Positions 1-12,032 are shown, numbered from the stretch's first letter. The stretch: DNA of 64,000 nucleotides from Lelliottia sp. JS-SCA-14 (GCF_035593345.1 NZ_CP141606.1:3410001-3474000), one strand, 5' to 3'. Notes: a model not told the origin generated them from the sequence alone. Program-made: numbers and translations.

Positions 1-56
1 CATTGATGGCGGGTATTATACCTGGATTTCAGCGAGGCGGTTTGTTCAGGCGCAAA

Positions 57-641
57 TTACTGCTTCCAGATAATCTTGCTCACTTTCCAGTTTTTGAGGG
101 TGTCGTCCGCAGGCATCAACCCTTCCGGGCCGCTCCACTCACCGGTGAAGAGATAGCTAATATGCTGGCTGTCTTTAGCCTTACACTCGACGGCCACTTT
201 CTCATCCGCCACCGCGCTCTCGCAGTTGCCGAACGCTTTCTGATACAGGTCGCTAAACGGCGTACCGACTTTGACGCCGGTATCGGTTTCCACATCGCGG
301 TCCAGCACCTCAATGCGGTTCACGGTGCCTTTATCGCCGTTGATGATCAGCGCCAGCTTGTCGTCTTTCAGCGCTTCGAAGTAGTGCACGATGGTGCCAT
401 TCTCGGTTTTCATGCCGCTGCGCAGGCGGTAGTCGCTGCTGAGTTCTGACTGGATGGCGTCCTGGTCCAGCGCGGTCGTTGCGTTAATGTTCCCGACGCC
501 CTTCTCGGTCACTTCGAATGAGGATCCAAACCAGTTCCACGGATAGGCCGCCGACCAGTTGATGGAGGAGATTGACGAGAGCGTTGAACACCCGGTTAAC
601 ACCAGCGGCAAAGCGCATAAAACTAAACGCAGCGATTTCAT
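57..641 (-). CDS. yfeY: RpoE-regulated lipoprotein YfeY
   Basis: A 194-residue envelope lipoprotein of unknown biochemical function. The N-terminus is a lipoprotein signal (MKSLRLVLCALPLVLTGCS) with the lipobox LTGC, so Cys18 would be lipidated and the mature protein anchored in the envelope. The rest is soluble, with no further membrane segment. Sequence and position directly downstream of yfeZ/ypeA match E. coli YfeY, which is known as a member of the sigma-E regulon. A sigma-E-like promoter can be read just upstream, between yfeZ and this gene. Identification is confident; the molecular role is not known. Confidence 0.9.
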   Translation of the reverse strand: MKSLRLVLCALPLVLTGCSTLSSISSINWSAAYPWNWFGSSFEVTEKGVGNINATTALDQDAIQSELSSDYRLRSGMKTENGTIVHYFEALKDDKLALIINGDKGTVNRIEVLDRDVETDTGVKVGTPFSDLYQKAFGNCESAVADEKVAVECKAKDSQHISYLFTGEWSGPEGLMPADDTLKNWKVSKIIWKQ

Positions 642-673
642 TGAAACGTCCTTTCTTGTTAATTCAACGCTTG

Positions 674-701
674 TTGGAGTGCAGCATCGATAAAAAGTGC
701 C
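674..701 (-). promoter_or_regulatory. Sigma-E promoter of yfeY
   Basis: On the minus strand the sequence reads GGCACTT, 16 bases, TCCAA, upstream of the yfeY start. The sigma-E consensus is GGAACTT-N15/16-TCNAA, so there is one mismatch in the -35 element and a full match in the -10 element at ideal spacing. The site overlaps the very end of yfeZ. This fits the known sigma-E control of yfeY in E. coli; the promoter call is from pattern only. Confidence 0.65.
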
Positions 702-702
702 T

Positions 703-1152
703 TTAATCTTTTTCGATGGCGAAACTGGCGCGCAGACGAGGATGCGTCAGGAGCCACAGCAGCGCCACAATATCCGCCACCACCAGCGAAATCCCGATCC
801 CACTCAGCGGCTCACCGAAGTACCAAAGCAGAGGCTGCCAGCACAGCAATACCACCTGCGCGAGGATCAGCAGCCAACGAAGGCTGTACCAGACACGCGG
901 AAAATGTTGCCGCCGGCCGCTGAGCAAAAACGCCAGCACCGCCGGCACGCCGGGCAACAGCCCGAGCCAGAAGTTATCGTGGTCGGGATAGAACAGATTC
1001 AGCAGCGTATTTCCCTGATCGCGCGACGCCCCCGCCACCACAAACAGCACCCAGGTTCGCGCCTGAAGCAGAAGCACACACCAGAACAGAAATGGCAATC
1101 TGACGCGGCCCTGGCTGTCATAGTGCGCCGGGTGAAACTCAGTATTCTTCAT
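703..1152 (-). CDS. yfeZ: Inner-membrane protein YfeZ
   Basis: A 149-residue polytopic inner-membrane protein (DUF2919 type) with no assigned function. Hydrophobic segments lie at about residues 20-40, 60-77, 92-108 and 118-134, giving roughly four membrane spans. It starts 14 bases inside the end of ypeA, so the two are translationally coupled, and yfeY follows. The order ypeA-yfeZ-yfeY is the E. coli order. Identification rests on sequence resemblance and synteny. Confidence 0.87.
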   Translation of the reverse strand: MKNTEFHPAHYDSQGRVRLPFLFWCVLLLQARTWVLFVVAGASRDQGNTLLNLFYPDHDNFWLGLLPGVPAVLAFLLSGRRQHFPRVWYSLRWLLILAQVVLLCWQPLLWYFGEPLSGIGISLVVADIVALLWLLTHPRLRASFAIEKD

Positions 1153-1564
1153 CTTCGATCAGGCGCTTCCCTAAATTCAGAACATCAGCATGCTCATACC
1201 CGAGCCGCTCATACATTCCTAATACCACGTCGTTGTCTTCGCGCACCATAATCTGAATCTTCGGGCAGCCACGGGCGATCAGTTTCTTTTCCAGGCGATT
1301 GAGCAGCGCATTGGCGATACCACGCCCGCGATATTCCGGGTGGACGCCGAGATAATAGGCCGAGCCGCGATGCCCGTCGTAGCCGCCCATCACCGTGCCC
1401 ACCACTTCGCCGTTCACTTCTGCGACGAGAAACAGGCTGACGTCGTGATTGACCTTACGTTCGATATCCATTTCCGGATCGTTCCACGGACGCAGCAGAT
1501 CGCAGCGTTCCCAAAGGGTAATGACCTCTTCGAAATCTTCCTGGCGAAAAACGCGTATCTCCAT
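1139..1564 (-). CDS. ypeA: GNAT-family N-acetyltransferase YpeA
   Basis: A 141-residue protein of the GNAT acetyltransferase fold. It carries the acetyl-CoA pyrophosphate-binding motif of the family (Q/RxxGxG/A) as [14 protein letters not shown] at about residues 75-88, preceded by the beta-strand YYLGV and followed by the typical C-terminal YERLGYE. The start at MEIRVFRQ is chosen because it is the E. coli YpeA start; an in-frame codon 28 residues upstream would add a non-conserved extension. The substrate is unknown. It is divergent from amiA and overlaps yfeZ downstream. Confidence 0.9.
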   Translation of the reverse strand: MEIRVFRQEDFEEVITLWERCDLLRPWNDPEMDIERKVNHDVSLFLVAEVNGEVVGTVMGGYDGHRGSAYYLGVHPEYRGRGIANALLNRLEKKLIARGCPKIQIMVREDNDVVLGMYERLGYEHADVLNLGKRLIEDEEY

Positions 1565-1776
1565 GGTATTAACCGCCTTTTTGGGTTGAAAAACAGTGAT
1601 TATGGCGCGAACGCCGCCATTAGCCAATAAGCGGCGAAAAATGTCCAAAATTTTGGCATAATGTCACTCTGTCACGTATTGAAATGAAAAGTAAAACAAT
1701 TCTCAACAAGGACTGTCGTAACGTAAAACGCGATACGATATAACACCAGGACCCCATTTTTTACAATTCAGGCCGC

Positions 1777-3548
<1,772 letters not shown>

Positions 3549-3549
3549 C

Positions 3550-3602
3550 GCCGGGCGGCGCTACGGGTTTTGTAGGTCGGGTAAGCGTAGCGCCACCCGA
3601 CA
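3550..3602. repeat. REP pair (BIME) between hemF and maeB
   Basis: Two imperfect REP units face each other: GCCGGGCGGCGCTACGGG, a short spacer, then GTAGGTCGGGTAAGCGTAGCG followed by CCACCCGAC. It lies in the gap between the convergent ends of hemF and maeB, the usual place for such elements, where they can block 3' degradation and terminate transcription. Confidence 0.85.
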
Positions 3603-3620
3603 ACACAGACGACTCCTCTC

Positions 3621-5900
3621 TTACAACGGCTGCGTCTGCGCCTCAACCACTGCTAATGCGACCATATTGACGATACGACGCACGGACGCAATCGGCGTTA
3701 ACACATGCACCGGTTTCGCCACACCCATCAGCACCGGCCCAACGGTCACCCCTTCCGAACTCGACACACGCAGCAGGTTATAGCTGATACGCGCCGCTTC
3801 CACGTTCGGCATAATCAGCACGTTCGCCGAGCCTTTCAGCGGGCTGTCCGGCATCCGCTCGTTGCGGATACTCTCCACCAGCGCCGCATCGCCGTGCATC
3901 TCACCGTCAATCATCAGCTCCGGCGCGCGCTCACGCACCAGCTCCAGCGTCTGGCGCATTTTGCAGGCCGCGGCTGATTTGGATGAGCCAAAGTTAGAGT
4001 GCGACAGCAGCGCCACCTTCGGTTCGATACCGAAACGACGGACGGTTTCCGCCGCCATCACCGTGATCTCCGCCAGCTCTTCCGGCGTCGGATCGTCGTT
4101 GACGTAGGTATCGGCGATAAAGGTGTTACCGCTAGGCAGCAGCAGCGCGTTCATCGCCCCCGCCGTATGCACGCCGTCGCGATAGCCGAAGATCTCCTGC
4201 ACCACGCTAAAGTGCTCATGATAATCCCCCACCGTTCCGCAAATCAGCGCGTCGGCTTCCCCGCGATGGACCATGATCGCCCCGATCACCGTGGTGTTGC
4301 TGATGACCGCTTTCTGCGCCTGCTCCTGGGTTATCCCACGGCGTTTCATGATCGCGTAGTACTCGCTCCAGTACTCTTTGAAACGCGGATCCGATTCGTT
4401 GTTCACGATCTCAAAATCCACGCCCGGCTTAATCTGCAGGCCGAGTTTCTGGATGCGCATCTCGATCACGCTCGGACGACCAATCAGGATCGGTTTCGCC
4501 AGACCTAAGGTGATCAACTCCTGCGTCGCATGCAGCACGCGCGCCTCTTCGCCTTCGGCCAGCACCACGCGTTTTGCGTCGGCACGCGCCTGGGAGAAGA
4601 TCGGCTTCATGAACAGGTTGGTTTTGTAGACGAACTCGGTCAGCTTATCGATGTAGGCGTCAAAGTCTTCAATCGGACGCGTCGCCACGCCGGAATCCAT
4701 CGCCGCTTTCGCCACGGCGGGCGCGATTTTGACGATCAAACGCGGGTCGAACGGTTTCGGGATGATATAGTCCGGGCCAAAGCTCAGATCCTGATCGCCA
4801 TACGCCGAGGCCACCACTTCGCTCTGCTCCGCATGGGCCAGCTCGGCAATGGCGTGGACCGCCGCGAGCTTCATCTCTTCGTTAATTGCCGTCGCGCCCA
4901 CGTCCAGCGCGCCGCGGAAGATGAACGGGAAGCACAGGACGTTGTTGACCTGGTTTGGGTAATCGGAACGCCCGGTACAGATAATCGCATCTTCACGCAC
5001 GGATTTTGCCAGCGGCGGCAGGATTTCCGGCTCCGGGTTCGCCAGCGCCAGAATCATTGGCGCGCGCGCCATTTTCTTGACCATCTCCGGCGTCAGCACT
5101 TTCGGGCCGGAGCAGCCGAGGAAAATATCCGCCCCGTCGATCACGTCGTCGAGCGAACGTTTGCCGTCATCCTCTACCGCGTAAGCGGCTTTGGTTTCCG
5201 CCATGTTCGGCTCGCGATCTTTGTAGATAACCCCTTTCGAATCGCACACCACGATGTTGTGCTTCTGCATGCCGAGCGCCACCAGCAGGTTCATACAGGC
5301 GATCGCCGCTGCACCCGCACCGGAGACCACCATGCGCACATCGGAGAGGTTTTTCTCGACCACCCGCAGACCGTTCAGAATGGCCGCCGTGCTGATGATC
5401 GCCGTCCCGTGCTGGTCATCGTGGAACACCGGAATGTTCATACGTTCACGCAGTTTCTGCTCAATGTAGAAACATTCCGGCGCTTTGATGTCTTCGAGGT
5501 TAATGCCGCCAAACGTCGGCTCCAGCGCGGCCACCACGTTGATGAATTTGTCCGGGTCCAGCTCATCCACTTCAATATCAAACACGTCGATACCGGCGAA
5601 TTTCTTGAACAGTACGCCCTTCCCTTCCATCACCGGTTTACCGGCCAGTGCGCCAATATTGCCCAGCCCCAGCACCGCGGTGCCGTTGGAAATCACGGCT
5701 ACCAGGTTGCCGCGCGCGGTGTATTTGTAAGCGGCCAGCGGATCTTTTTCGATCTCAAGGCACGGCGCGGCGACGCCCGGTGAATAGGCCAGCGCCAGGT
5801 CGCGCTGGGTGGCGAGTGGCTTGGTGGGGGAAACCTGGATTTTGCCCGGTACAGGGAATTGATGAAAATCGAGGGCACTCTGTCTTAACTGATCATCCAT
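3621..5900 (-). CDS. maeB: NADP-dependent malic enzyme MaeB
   Basis: A 759-residue hybrid malic enzyme that oxidatively decarboxylates malate to pyruvate with NADP, supplying NADPH and pyruvate during growth on C4 acids. The N-terminal malic domain (about 1-160) holds FHDDQHGTA and the tyrosine region [13 protein letters not shown]. The NAD(P)-binding domain (about 160-430) has [16 protein letters not shown]. The C-terminal third (about 430-759) is the phosphotransacetylase-like domain ([23 protein letters not shown]) that is regulatory rather than catalytic in this family. It faces hemF and is divergent from talA. Confidence 0.97.
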   Translation of the reverse strand: MDDQLRQSALDFHQFPVPGKIQVSPTKPLATQRDLALAYSPGVAAPCLEIEKDPLAAYKYTARGNLVAVISNGTAVLGLGNIGALAGKPVMEGKGVLFKKFAGIDVFDIEVDELDPDKFINVVAALEPTFGGINLEDIKAPECFYIEQKLRERMNIPVFHDDQHGTAIISTAAILNGLRVVEKNLSDVRMVVSGAGAAAIACMNLLVALGMQKHNIVVCDSKGVIYKDREPNMAETKAAYAVEDDGKRSLDDVIDGADIFLGCSGPKVLTPEMVKKMARAPMILALANPEPEILPPLAKSVREDAIICTGRSDYPNQVNNVLCFPFIFRGALDVGATAINEEMKLAAVHAIAELAHAEQSEVVASAYGDQDLSFGPDYIIPKPFDPRLIVKIAPAVAKAAMDSGVATRPIEDFDAYIDKLTEFVYKTNLFMKPIFSQARADAKRVVLAEGEEARVLHATQELITLGLAKPILIGRPSVIEMRIQKLGLQIKPGVDFEIVNNESDPRFKEYWSEYYAIMKRRGITQEQAQKAVISNTTVIGAIMVHRGEADALICGTVGDYHEHFSVVQEIFGYRDGVHTAGAMNALLLPSGNTFIADTYVNDDPTPEELAEITVMAAETVRRFGIEPKVALLSHSNFGSSKSAAACKMRQTLELVRERAPELMIDGEMHGDAALVESIRNERMPDSPLKGSANVLIMPNVEAARISYNLLRVSSSEGVTVGPVLMGVAKPVHVLTPIASVRRIVNMVALAVVEAQTQPL

Positions 5901-6102
5901 CTTATTGTTCCTTTCACGTATCGATCAAAAAGGGTGGCGTACTCACGTTCCTGATGCTCACCCTGGAGTGGCGCTTAGTATCGCCCCTGCGGACGGCGCA
6001 AACTTTGAAGGCTGCCAAAGTCTCACCATTGCGGAGCAAAATTTGTTATCAATTTATAACAGCCATGTTACCCACTCCCGAAAGCAATGCCTCCCCCGTC
6101 TG

Positions 6103-6109
6103 CTATGCT
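6103..6109 (+). promoter_or_regulatory. Possible sigma-S type -10 element of talA
   Basis: TGCTATGCTTTT upstream of talA resembles the extended, C-preceded -10 (CTATACT) favoured by RpoS. talA and tktB are known RpoS-dependent genes in E. coli. No convincing -35 was identified, which is common for RpoS promoters. This is a pattern call only. Confidence 0.35.
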
Positions 6110-6192
6110 TTTTTGTTAAGTACGTCATGTATTTCGCAGAAGTGTGAACCAACGCACTCGCCTGAGTCCTTTATTTCTAAGGAGTTATTTTC

Positions 6193-7143
6193 ATGAACCA
6201 ATTAGACGGCATCAAAAAATTCACCACGGTTGTCGCCGACAGCGGCGATATCGAGTCCATCCGCCACTACCAGCCGGAGGATGCGACCACCAACCCGTCG
6301 CTGCTGCTGAAGGCGGCGGGCCTCGCCCACTTTAGCCACCTGATCGACGACGCCATCGCCTACGGTAAACAGCGCGGTAAAACGCAGGAGCAAAAGGTGG
6401 CGGAGGCCAGCGACAAACTGGCGGTCAATATCGGTGCGGAAATTCTGAAAAGTATTCCGGGCCGCGTTTCGACGGAGGTAGACGCGCGTCTCTCCTTCGA
6501 CAAAGAAAAGAGCATCGCCAAAGCGCGCCGCCTGGTCGAGCTGTACCAGGAGCAGGACATCGATAAATCGCGCATTCTGATCAAGCTCGCCTCCACCTGG
6601 GAGGGTATCCGCGCCGCCGAAGTGCTGGAAAAAGAGGGGATCAACTGCAACCTGACGCTGCTGTTCTCCTTTGCCCAGGCGCGCGCCTGCGCCGAAGCCG
6701 GCGTGTTCCTCGTCTCGCCGTTTGTCGGGCGTATCTACGACTGGTATCAGGCAAAACAGCCGATGGACCCGTACGTGGTGGACGAAGATCCGGGCGTGAA
6801 ATCGGTGCGCAATATCTACGATTACTTTAAGCAGCACCGCTACGAGACCATCGTGATGGGCGCCAGCTTCCGCCGTACCGAGCAGATCCTCGCCCTCGCG
6901 GGCTGCGACCGTCTGACCATCTCGCCGAATCTGCTGAAAGATCTGCAGGACAAAGAAGAGCCGGTGGTGCGCAAGCTGATCCCAACTTCTACCGTCCTGC
7001 CAAAACCAAAGCCGCTGACCGAAGCCGAGTTCCGCTGGGAACATAATCAGGACGCGATGGCCGTGGATAAACTGGCCGAAGGCATTCGCCTGTTCGCCGT
7101 TGACCAGCGCAAACTGGAAGATCTTCTCGCCGCCAAACTTTAA
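6193..7143 (+). CDS. talA: Transaldolase A
   Basis: Transaldolase of the non-oxidative pentose phosphate pathway: it moves a dihydroxyacetone unit from sedoheptulose-7-phosphate to glyceraldehyde-3-phosphate through a Schiff base. It has 316 residues. The catalytic lysine is Lys131 in [13 protein letters not shown], and the acid/base Asp is near residue 17 (VVADSGD). The start has a strong ribosome site (AAGGAG, nine bases before ATG). tktB follows after 19 bases, forming the stationary-phase talA-tktB pair rather than the housekeeping talB. Confidence 0.96.
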   Translation: MNQLDGIKKFTTVVADSGDIESIRHYQPEDATTNPSLLLKAAGLAHFSHLIDDAIAYGKQRGKTQEQKVAEASDKLAVNIGAEILKSIPGRVSTEVDARLSFDKEKSIAKARRLVELYQEQDIDKSRILIKLASTWEGIRAAEVLEKEGINCNLTLLFSFAQARACAEAGVFLVSPFVGRIYDWYQAKQPMDPYVVDEDPGVKSVRNIYDYFKQHRYETIVMGASFRRTEQILALAGCDRLTISPNLLKDLQDKEEPVVRKLIPTSTVLPKPKPLTEAEFRWEHNQDAMAVDKLAEGIRLFAVDQRKLEDLLAAKL

Positions 7144-7162
7144 TCATGCCATGGAGTGAACT

Positions 7163-9151
7163 ATGTCCCGTAAAGAGCTAGCCAATGCCATTCGCGCCCT
7201 CAGCATGGATGCGGTACAAAAAGCCAATTCCGGCCACCCGGGCGCGCCGATGGGCATGGCCGATATCGCCGAAGTGCTGTGGAATGACTTTCTGAAGCAC
7301 AACCCGACCGACCCGACCTGGTATGACCGCGACCGTTTTATTCTCTCCAACGGCCACGCCTCGATGCTGCTCTACAGTCTGCTGCATCTCTCCGGCTACG
7401 ACCTGCCGTTAGAGGAGCTGAAAAACTTCCGTCAGCTGCACTCCAAAACGCCGGGCCACCCGGAGCTGGGCTATACGCCGGGCGTCGAAACCACCACCGG
7501 CCCGCTCGGCCAGGGGCTGGCGAACGCGGTGGGGCTGGCGATTGCCGAACGCACGCTGGGCGCGCAGTTTAACCGCCCGGACCATGAGATTGTCGATCAC
7601 TTCACCTACGTGTTTATGGGCGACGGCTGTCTGATGGAGGGGATTTCCCACGAGGTCAGCTCGCTGGCGGGGACGCTGGGACTCGGCAAACTGATCGGTT
7701 TTTACGATCACAACGGCATCTCCATCGACGGGGAAACCGACGGCTGGTTTACCGACGATACGGCAAAACGCTTCGAGGCCTATCACTGGCACGTGGTGCA
7801 TGAAATCGACGGCCACGACCCGGAAGCCATAAAGAAAGCGATTCTTGAAGCCCAGAGCGTGACGGACAAACCGTCGCTGATTATCTGTCGCACGGTGATC
7901 GGCTTCGGCTCGCCAAACAAAGCGGGTAAAGAAGAGGCCCACGGCGCGGCGCTGGGCGAAGAGGAAGTGGCCCTGACGCGGCAGAAACTGGGCTGGAAAT
8001 ATCCGGCCTTTGAGATCCCGAAAGAGATCTACAAAGCCTGGGACGCGCGCGAGGACGGCGAGAAAGCGCAGCAGGCGTGGAACGAAAAATTCAGTGCCTA
8101 CAAAAAAGCGCATCCCGATCTGGCAGCAGAGTTTTCCCGCCGTATGAGCGGAGAACTACCGCAAGACTGGGAAGCGAAAACGCAGGCGCTGATCGAAGAT
8201 TTACAGGCGAATCCGGCTAAAATCGCCACCCGTAAAGCCTCGCAAAACACCCTCAACGTCATCGGCCCCATCCTGCCAGAACTGCTGGGCGGCTCGGCGG
8301 ATTTGGCCCCGAGTAACCTGACCATCTGGTCCGGCTCGAAATCGCTGAAAGAGGATATCTCCGGGAACTACATCCACTATGGCGTGCGTGAGTTCGGGAT
8401 GACCGCAATTGCCAACGGCCTCGCCCATCACGGCGGATTTGTCCCTTACACCGCCACCTTCCTGATGTTTGTCGAGTATGCCCGCAACGCGGCGCGTATG
8501 GCGGCACTGATGAAGGCGCGGCAGATTATGGTTTATACCCACGACTCCATCGGTCTTGGCGAAGATGGGCCGACGCACCAGGCGGTGGAACAGCTCGCCA
8601 GCCTGCGCCTGACGCCAAACTTCAGCACCTGGCGGCCGTGCGATCAGGTCGAGGCGGCGGTCGGCTGGAAGCTGGCGGTGGAGCGCCACACCGGCCCGAC
8701 GGCGCTGATCCTCTCGCGGCAGAATCTGGCACAGATCGAGCGCTCGCCGGAGCAGGTCAAAAATATCGCCCGCGGCGGGTATATCCTGAAAGACAGCGGC
8801 GGTAAACCGGATGTGATTTTGATTGCCACCGGCTCAGAGATTGAAATCACCGTTAAAGCGGCGGAGAAACTGACCGCCGAAGGGCACGCGGTGCGCGTGG
8901 TGTCTCTGCCTTCCACGGATATTTTTGATGCCCAGGATGAGGCGTATCGCGAGTCGGTGCTCCCGTCGAACGTGGCGGCACGCGTGGCCGTCGAGGCGGG
9001 GATTGCCGACTACTGGTACAAATACGTCGGTCTGAAAGGGGCGATTGTCGGAATGACGGGATACGGTGAATCGGCCCCTGCCGATAAGTTGTTCCCGTAT
9101 TTTGGCTTCACGGTTGAGAACGTGGTTGAGAAGGCGTTAGGCGTGATGTAG
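7163..9151 (+). CDS. tktB: Transketolase B
   Basis: Thiamine-diphosphate enzyme that moves two-carbon units between ketose and aldose phosphates; the partner of TalA in the non-oxidative pentose phosphate pathway. It has 662 residues, slightly shorter than E. coli TktB. The order is the ThDP-binding domain ([27 protein letters not shown] about residue 154), the pyrimidine domain ([16 protein letters not shown], with the glutamate of the REFGM loop) and a C-terminal domain. The ribosome site is GGAG, seven bases before ATG. The following islet begins 43 bases beyond its stop, on the opposite strand. Confidence 0.96.
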   Translation: MSRKELANAIRALSMDAVQKANSGHPGAPMGMADIAEVLWNDFLKHNPTDPTWYDRDRFILSNGHASMLLYSLLHLSGYDLPLEELKNFRQLHSKTPGHPELGYTPGVETTTGPLGQGLANAVGLAIAERTLGAQFNRPDHEIVDHFTYVFMGDGCLMEGISHEVSSLAGTLGLGKLIGFYDHNGISIDGETDGWFTDDTAKRFEAYHWHVVHEIDGHDPEAIKKAILEAQSVTDKPSLIICRTVIGFGSPNKAGKEEAHGAALGEEEVALTRQKLGWKYPAFEIPKEIYKAWDAREDGEKAQQAWNEKFSAYKKAHPDLAAEFSRRMSGELPQDWEAKTQALIEDLQANPAKIATRKASQNTLNVIGPILPELLGGSADLAPSNLTIWSGSKSLKEDISGNYIHYGVREFGMTAIANGLAHHGGFVPYTATFLMFVEYARNAARMAALMKARQIMVYTHDSIGLGEDGPTHQAVEQLASLRLTPNFSTWRPCDQVEAAVGWKLAVERHTGPTALILSRQNLAQIERSPEQVKNIARGGYILKDSGGKPDVILIATGSEIEITVKAAEKLTAEGHAVRVVSLPSTDIFDAQDEAYRESVLPSNVAARVAVEAGIADYWYKYVGLKGAIVGMTGYGESAPADKLFPYFGFTVENVVEKALGVM

Positions 9152-9194
9152 TGCGCCTTGTTGTGCTCCCCTCTTCCAGAGGAGAGGGGAGCGT

Positions 9195-9917
9195 TCAGCG
9201 CTCATCTTCCCTGGTTTTCTCCTTCTGCTGGGGGAGAAGACTGGGATGAGAGCGTGCCACTAAGGTTTTACGGACTGGCATTAAAGCGGCGTAATCATTC
9301 AGACTTTGCCATTGCACCTGGCAGGAAGCGCTTTCGTGGCACCCTGGCACTTTTAGCGAACTAAAGGGGGCGACCATATTCCTTTGTTCTACAGGCTGGT
9401 CATTAATTTTAAGCTGACTGAGCGTAACAAAATAGGGCGTAGGATTACTAACCTGTAGCGCCCCATCATTCATTTCCCACTGCAATTTCTGATAGGCCAA
9501 ATCAGCCCCTTCATTTAACCCCGCAGGACGATAAAAGAGTTTGATCCGAGACTTTACCGCAATTTGCAGACTGTTGGCCTCTGGTCTGCCCGCCGGAATT
9601 GCCGCAATGGTCAGGTAAAACAGGCTTTCACGATCGGCGGGTAAAATGCCACCAGTGCGAATGATGCGGATCTTTCCGGCATGTCCGCCGCCGACCATCA
9701 TCAGCGGCGGCGTGGCGACAAAAATCGTGTTCCCCTGAAGTGGGCTGATTTTGGTCTGTACCAAAAAGTCCGTTGTCGCCGTGTTGTTCATATCAACAGT
9801 GAGAGACTCCGCTGCCTCCGGAAAAACAAACCGCGTGCCGTTAATCACGATTCCCGCGTGGACGGTGAAACTGCAAAATAAAGCCAGTACCGGGAAGCCT
9901 TTGTTCATTTTATTCAT
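9195..9917 (-). CDS. Second periplasmic fimbrial chaperone (PapD/FimC family)
   Basis: A 240-residue PapD-like chaperone at the 3' end of the fimbrial operon. It has a signal peptide (residues 1-21, ending VHA) and two Ig-like domains. The G1/F1 region with the family signature (IIRTGGILPADRESLFYLTIAAIP at about 86-109, here with the conserved PADRES) supports the family, as does SRIKLFYRPAGL. It shares the general plan of the first chaperone of the operon but is clearly diverged. The last about 20 residues (SHPSLLPQQKEKTREDER) look low-complexity and are encoded by a palindromic intergenic-type sequence, so the original stop may have been lost. It overlaps the upstream pilin gene by eight bases. 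Confidence 0.85.
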   Translation of the reverse strand: MNKMNKGFPVLALFCSFTVHAGIVINGTRFVFPEAAESLTVDMNNTATTDFLVQTKISPLQGNTIFVATPPLMMVGGGHAGKIRIIRTGGILPADRESLFYLTIAAIPAGRPEANSLQIAVKSRIKLFYRPAGLNEGADLAYQKLQWEMNDGALQVSNPTPYFVTLSQLKINDQPVEQRNMVAPFSSLKVPGCHESASCQVQWQSLNDYAALMPVRKTLVARSHPSLLPQQKEKTREDER

Positions 9918-10428
9918 AGGTCATGTTGAAGGTGACGGTGGCAGAGGCGGGGCCAGCGGTCACTTTTGTGCTGTAGGAAGTGAACTGCGCGTAAAAATTT
10001 AACGTCGCCGTTGTGGCTCCGGCCTTAACAGGATAGGAGTGGCTAGTGCTGTTTACGGCGATAGTAGATTTTGTATCGTCCAGAATCTTCACGCCCAGGC
10101 CGGTGGCCGTGCCCGGCGCGGAGTCCAGGGCTACCAGCGGACTGCCTTTCACCGCGGCAATGCCGGTGAATGTGACGGTCACGTTGCTGACCGCTGAGCA
10201 ATCCTTAACCCCAAGGGAGAACGGAATGAGATCGCTGCTATCGCCGGACGCTGTAAAGGCGGTGGAATAGACTTCGCCCAGAGTGACTTTAAGATCGCTG
10301 GTGGTTACCGCACAGGTCACCGTATGAATATCACCCGTGATATTCACCTTGCCATCGTAGGCAACGGTTACAGGGGGGGTGAGGATCGTCAACAGACAAA
10401 AAGAGAGCGGCCCGATGTGATTCATCAT
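9910..10428 (-). CDS. Minor fimbrial subunit (pilin fold)
   Basis: A 172-residue FimG/FimF-type minor pilin. It has a signal sequence of about 23 residues, a pilin-fold body with the two cysteines (TVTCAV and KDCSAV) that form the conserved disulfide, and the C-terminal beta-strand ending in the penultimate aromatic (TVTFNMTYE) that chaperones and neighbouring subunits recognise. Together with the preceding gene it probably forms the thin tip adaptor carrying the adhesin. The start overlaps the previous stop by four bases (ATGA), so translation is coupled. Confidence 0.85.
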   Translation of the reverse strand: MMNHIGPLSFCLLTILTPPVTVAYDGKVNITGDIHTVTCAVTTSDLKVTLGEVYSTAFTASGDSSDLIPFSLGVKDCSAVSNVTVTFTGIAAVKGSPLVALDSAPGTATGLGVKILDDTKSTIAVNSTSHSYPVKAGATTATLNFYAQFTSYSTKVTAGPASATVTFNMTYE

Positions 10429-10964
10429 GGATACTCCACCGAAAAATAAAGCACAGCAGTTGCGTTTCCCGGTGTCACTGTCGCCAGAGTGGACTTGTAG
10501 CGCAGGGAAAAATTAAGTGTATTGTCGCCGCTTTTTAAGGCGTAACTCAGCGGCGATGAACTGTTAATGGCAACAGGCTTCTTATCTTTATCCAGCACCT
10601 GGACAGCGACCCCCGATGCTATATTCCCGCCCCCGCTGGTGTCCGTTAATGAAAGCAGCGTCGGGTCTGAGCCGGTTGTGCCCGTGAATAAAATGCCGGC
10701 ATTTTTAATCATTGATGAGCATTTTTTTAATACGATGGTAAAAGGCGCATCAACGCTGACGCTGCCCACTGATTTAAAATCTGTGGTGGCAAATGAACCA
10801 ATATGGACAGTCTGGTTTTTACTGTTGGTATCGATGTCACAGGTGCTATCCACAATGGTACCCGTCATTGTCAGGTTGATTTGTGCTAAATCTGCGTACG
10901 CGGGACAGGCCAGTATCGGTGAAATAAAAAATAGTCCCGCGAAAACGCTAATGATTTTTTTCAT
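10425..10964 (-). CDS. Minor fimbrial subunit (pilin fold)
   Basis: A 179-residue minor pilin following the adhesin gene. The signal peptide ends around residue 24 (PAYA). The body has the cysteine pair (STCDID and KKCSS) and the C-terminal assembly strand (ATAVLYFSVEYP). Lysine- and serine-rich, it resembles FimF-type adaptors. It lies in the same operon, 21 bases after the adhesin gene, and is coupled to the next pilin by ATGA. The exact place in the fibre is inferred from gene order only. Confidence 0.83.
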   Translation of the reverse strand: MKKIISVFAGLFFISPILACPAYADLAQINLTMTGTIVDSTCDIDTNSKNQTVHIGSFATTDFKSVGSVSVDAPFTIVLKKCSSMIKNAGILFTGTTGSDPTLLSLTDTSGGGNIASGVAVQVLDKDKKPVAINSSSPLSYALKSGDNTLNFSLRYKSTLATVTPGNATAVLYFSVEYP

Positions 10965-10985
10965 AAGTAAACCTTTAACTCTTCA

Positions 10986-12032
10986 TCAGGCATAGTCAAC
11001 ACGGATATAAGCTTGAGCGGTGAACTTGCCTAAGCCTGGAATTTTACCGGTGGTGCTGACGGGCGTGGCTTTAAATGTCACCGTAGCTTCAGCATTTCCA
11101 TCCAGATGAAATGGAATTAGACCTGAATTTGGGAGGGTCAGTTTGCCATTGGTATCCATCATAATGACCCCGATGTCAGGGTTATTCGTTTTAATTGCAC
11201 TGGCGTAGTCTGGAGACGCGTCCGCCTGAAAGCGCACTGTCAGGTTGGCATAGGCATCAACGTTGGTGCATTTAATGGCCGTGCTGATTGTTTTAGGCGA
11301 ATAGCCAGTCGGAGCTTGCGTTTTGGTGGTAAAATTCGCTGCGGAGATATTGCCAAAATTAACCGTCACCATCTGCCCCGCGTTAATAACACACTTTTGC
11401 GGTGCCGTTATTATGCCTGCCATATAAACGGAAGCCATAGGGGTAGTTCCATAATTGCCGCTCACACGGGTGGCGTAAATATCAACAAGCTTTTCGTCGA
11501 TAATGACTGTTTCACCAATAAAAGCTTTGGCAATATAGAGCGATAGCTTCCCCTCGGAGCCTGTGGTCCACTGATGAACACTGTGAGCTACATAGCATTG
11601 CTCAATCCAGTGGTTAGCAACATTATTCCATGGGATGGGAACGAAACTCTGGCTATCACCATTAACTAAAAGAATATCCATAGAAAATTCAAGGTACTCA
11701 TTGAGTTTATAAAAGCCAGAGGTATGCCCATTAGCCAGAGAGGTTATCGTTTTATATTTTACATCAGCCATACCAAGCCCGGTGCATTCGCAGTAACCTT
11801 GATAGTTATCGCCACTGTGCCAGTGGTAAACGTCCGGAATAAATACACCGGGGTGATTGTTATTTATATCCGATATTGCATAGGTGCCAAAGTTATAATG
11901 AAATTGATGTGTTGAGGGAGAGGGATAACAGGGACCTTCGCTGGCCCAGACATTATCGATGCTACCGATCAATAAAATAGCGCCAAATAAAAACCGCAGA
12001 AAAATAACAGAAAAGACTCTCATTACTGGCAC
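10986..12032 (-). CDS. Two-domain fimbrial tip adhesin
   Basis: A 348-residue adhesin, twice the length of the pilins, directly after the usher gene. The signal peptide is about residues 1-30 (ending VWA). The N-terminal receptor-binding domain is about 31-205; it is rich in aromatic residues and histidines, contains several cysteines (GYCECTG, EQCYVAH) and a His70-Trp-His72 pair. The pilin domain is about 213-348, with its own cysteine pair (QKCVIN and IKCTNV) and the closing strand (TAQAYIRVDYA). The HxH pair recalls the zinc-binding adhesin MrpH of Proteus, but this is a guess. The receptor is unknown. Its start overlaps the usher stop by ten bases. Confidence 0.85.
   Translation of the reverse strand: MPVMRVFSVIFLRFLFGAILLIGSIDNVWASEGPCYPSPSTHQFHYNFGTYAISDINNNHPGVFIPDVYHWHSGDNYQGYCECTGLGMADVKYKTITSLANGHTSGFYKLNEYLEFSMDILLVNGDSQSFVPIPWNNVANHWIEQCYVAHSVHQWTTGSEGKLSLYIAKAFIGETVIIDEKLVDIYATRVSGNYGTTPMASVYMAGIITAPQKCVINAGQMVTVNFGNISAANFTTKTQAPTGYSPKTISTAIKCTNVDAYANLTVRFQADASPDYASAIKTNNPDIGVIMMDTNGKLTLPNSGLIPFHLDGNAEATVTFKATPVSTTGKIPGLGKFTAQAYIRVDYA

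Noticed and set aside
4530..5783. Long open frame (417 codons) opposite maeB
   Set aside because: Histidine- and arginine-rich shadow produced by GC-rich codon use of maeB; no ribosome site or family.
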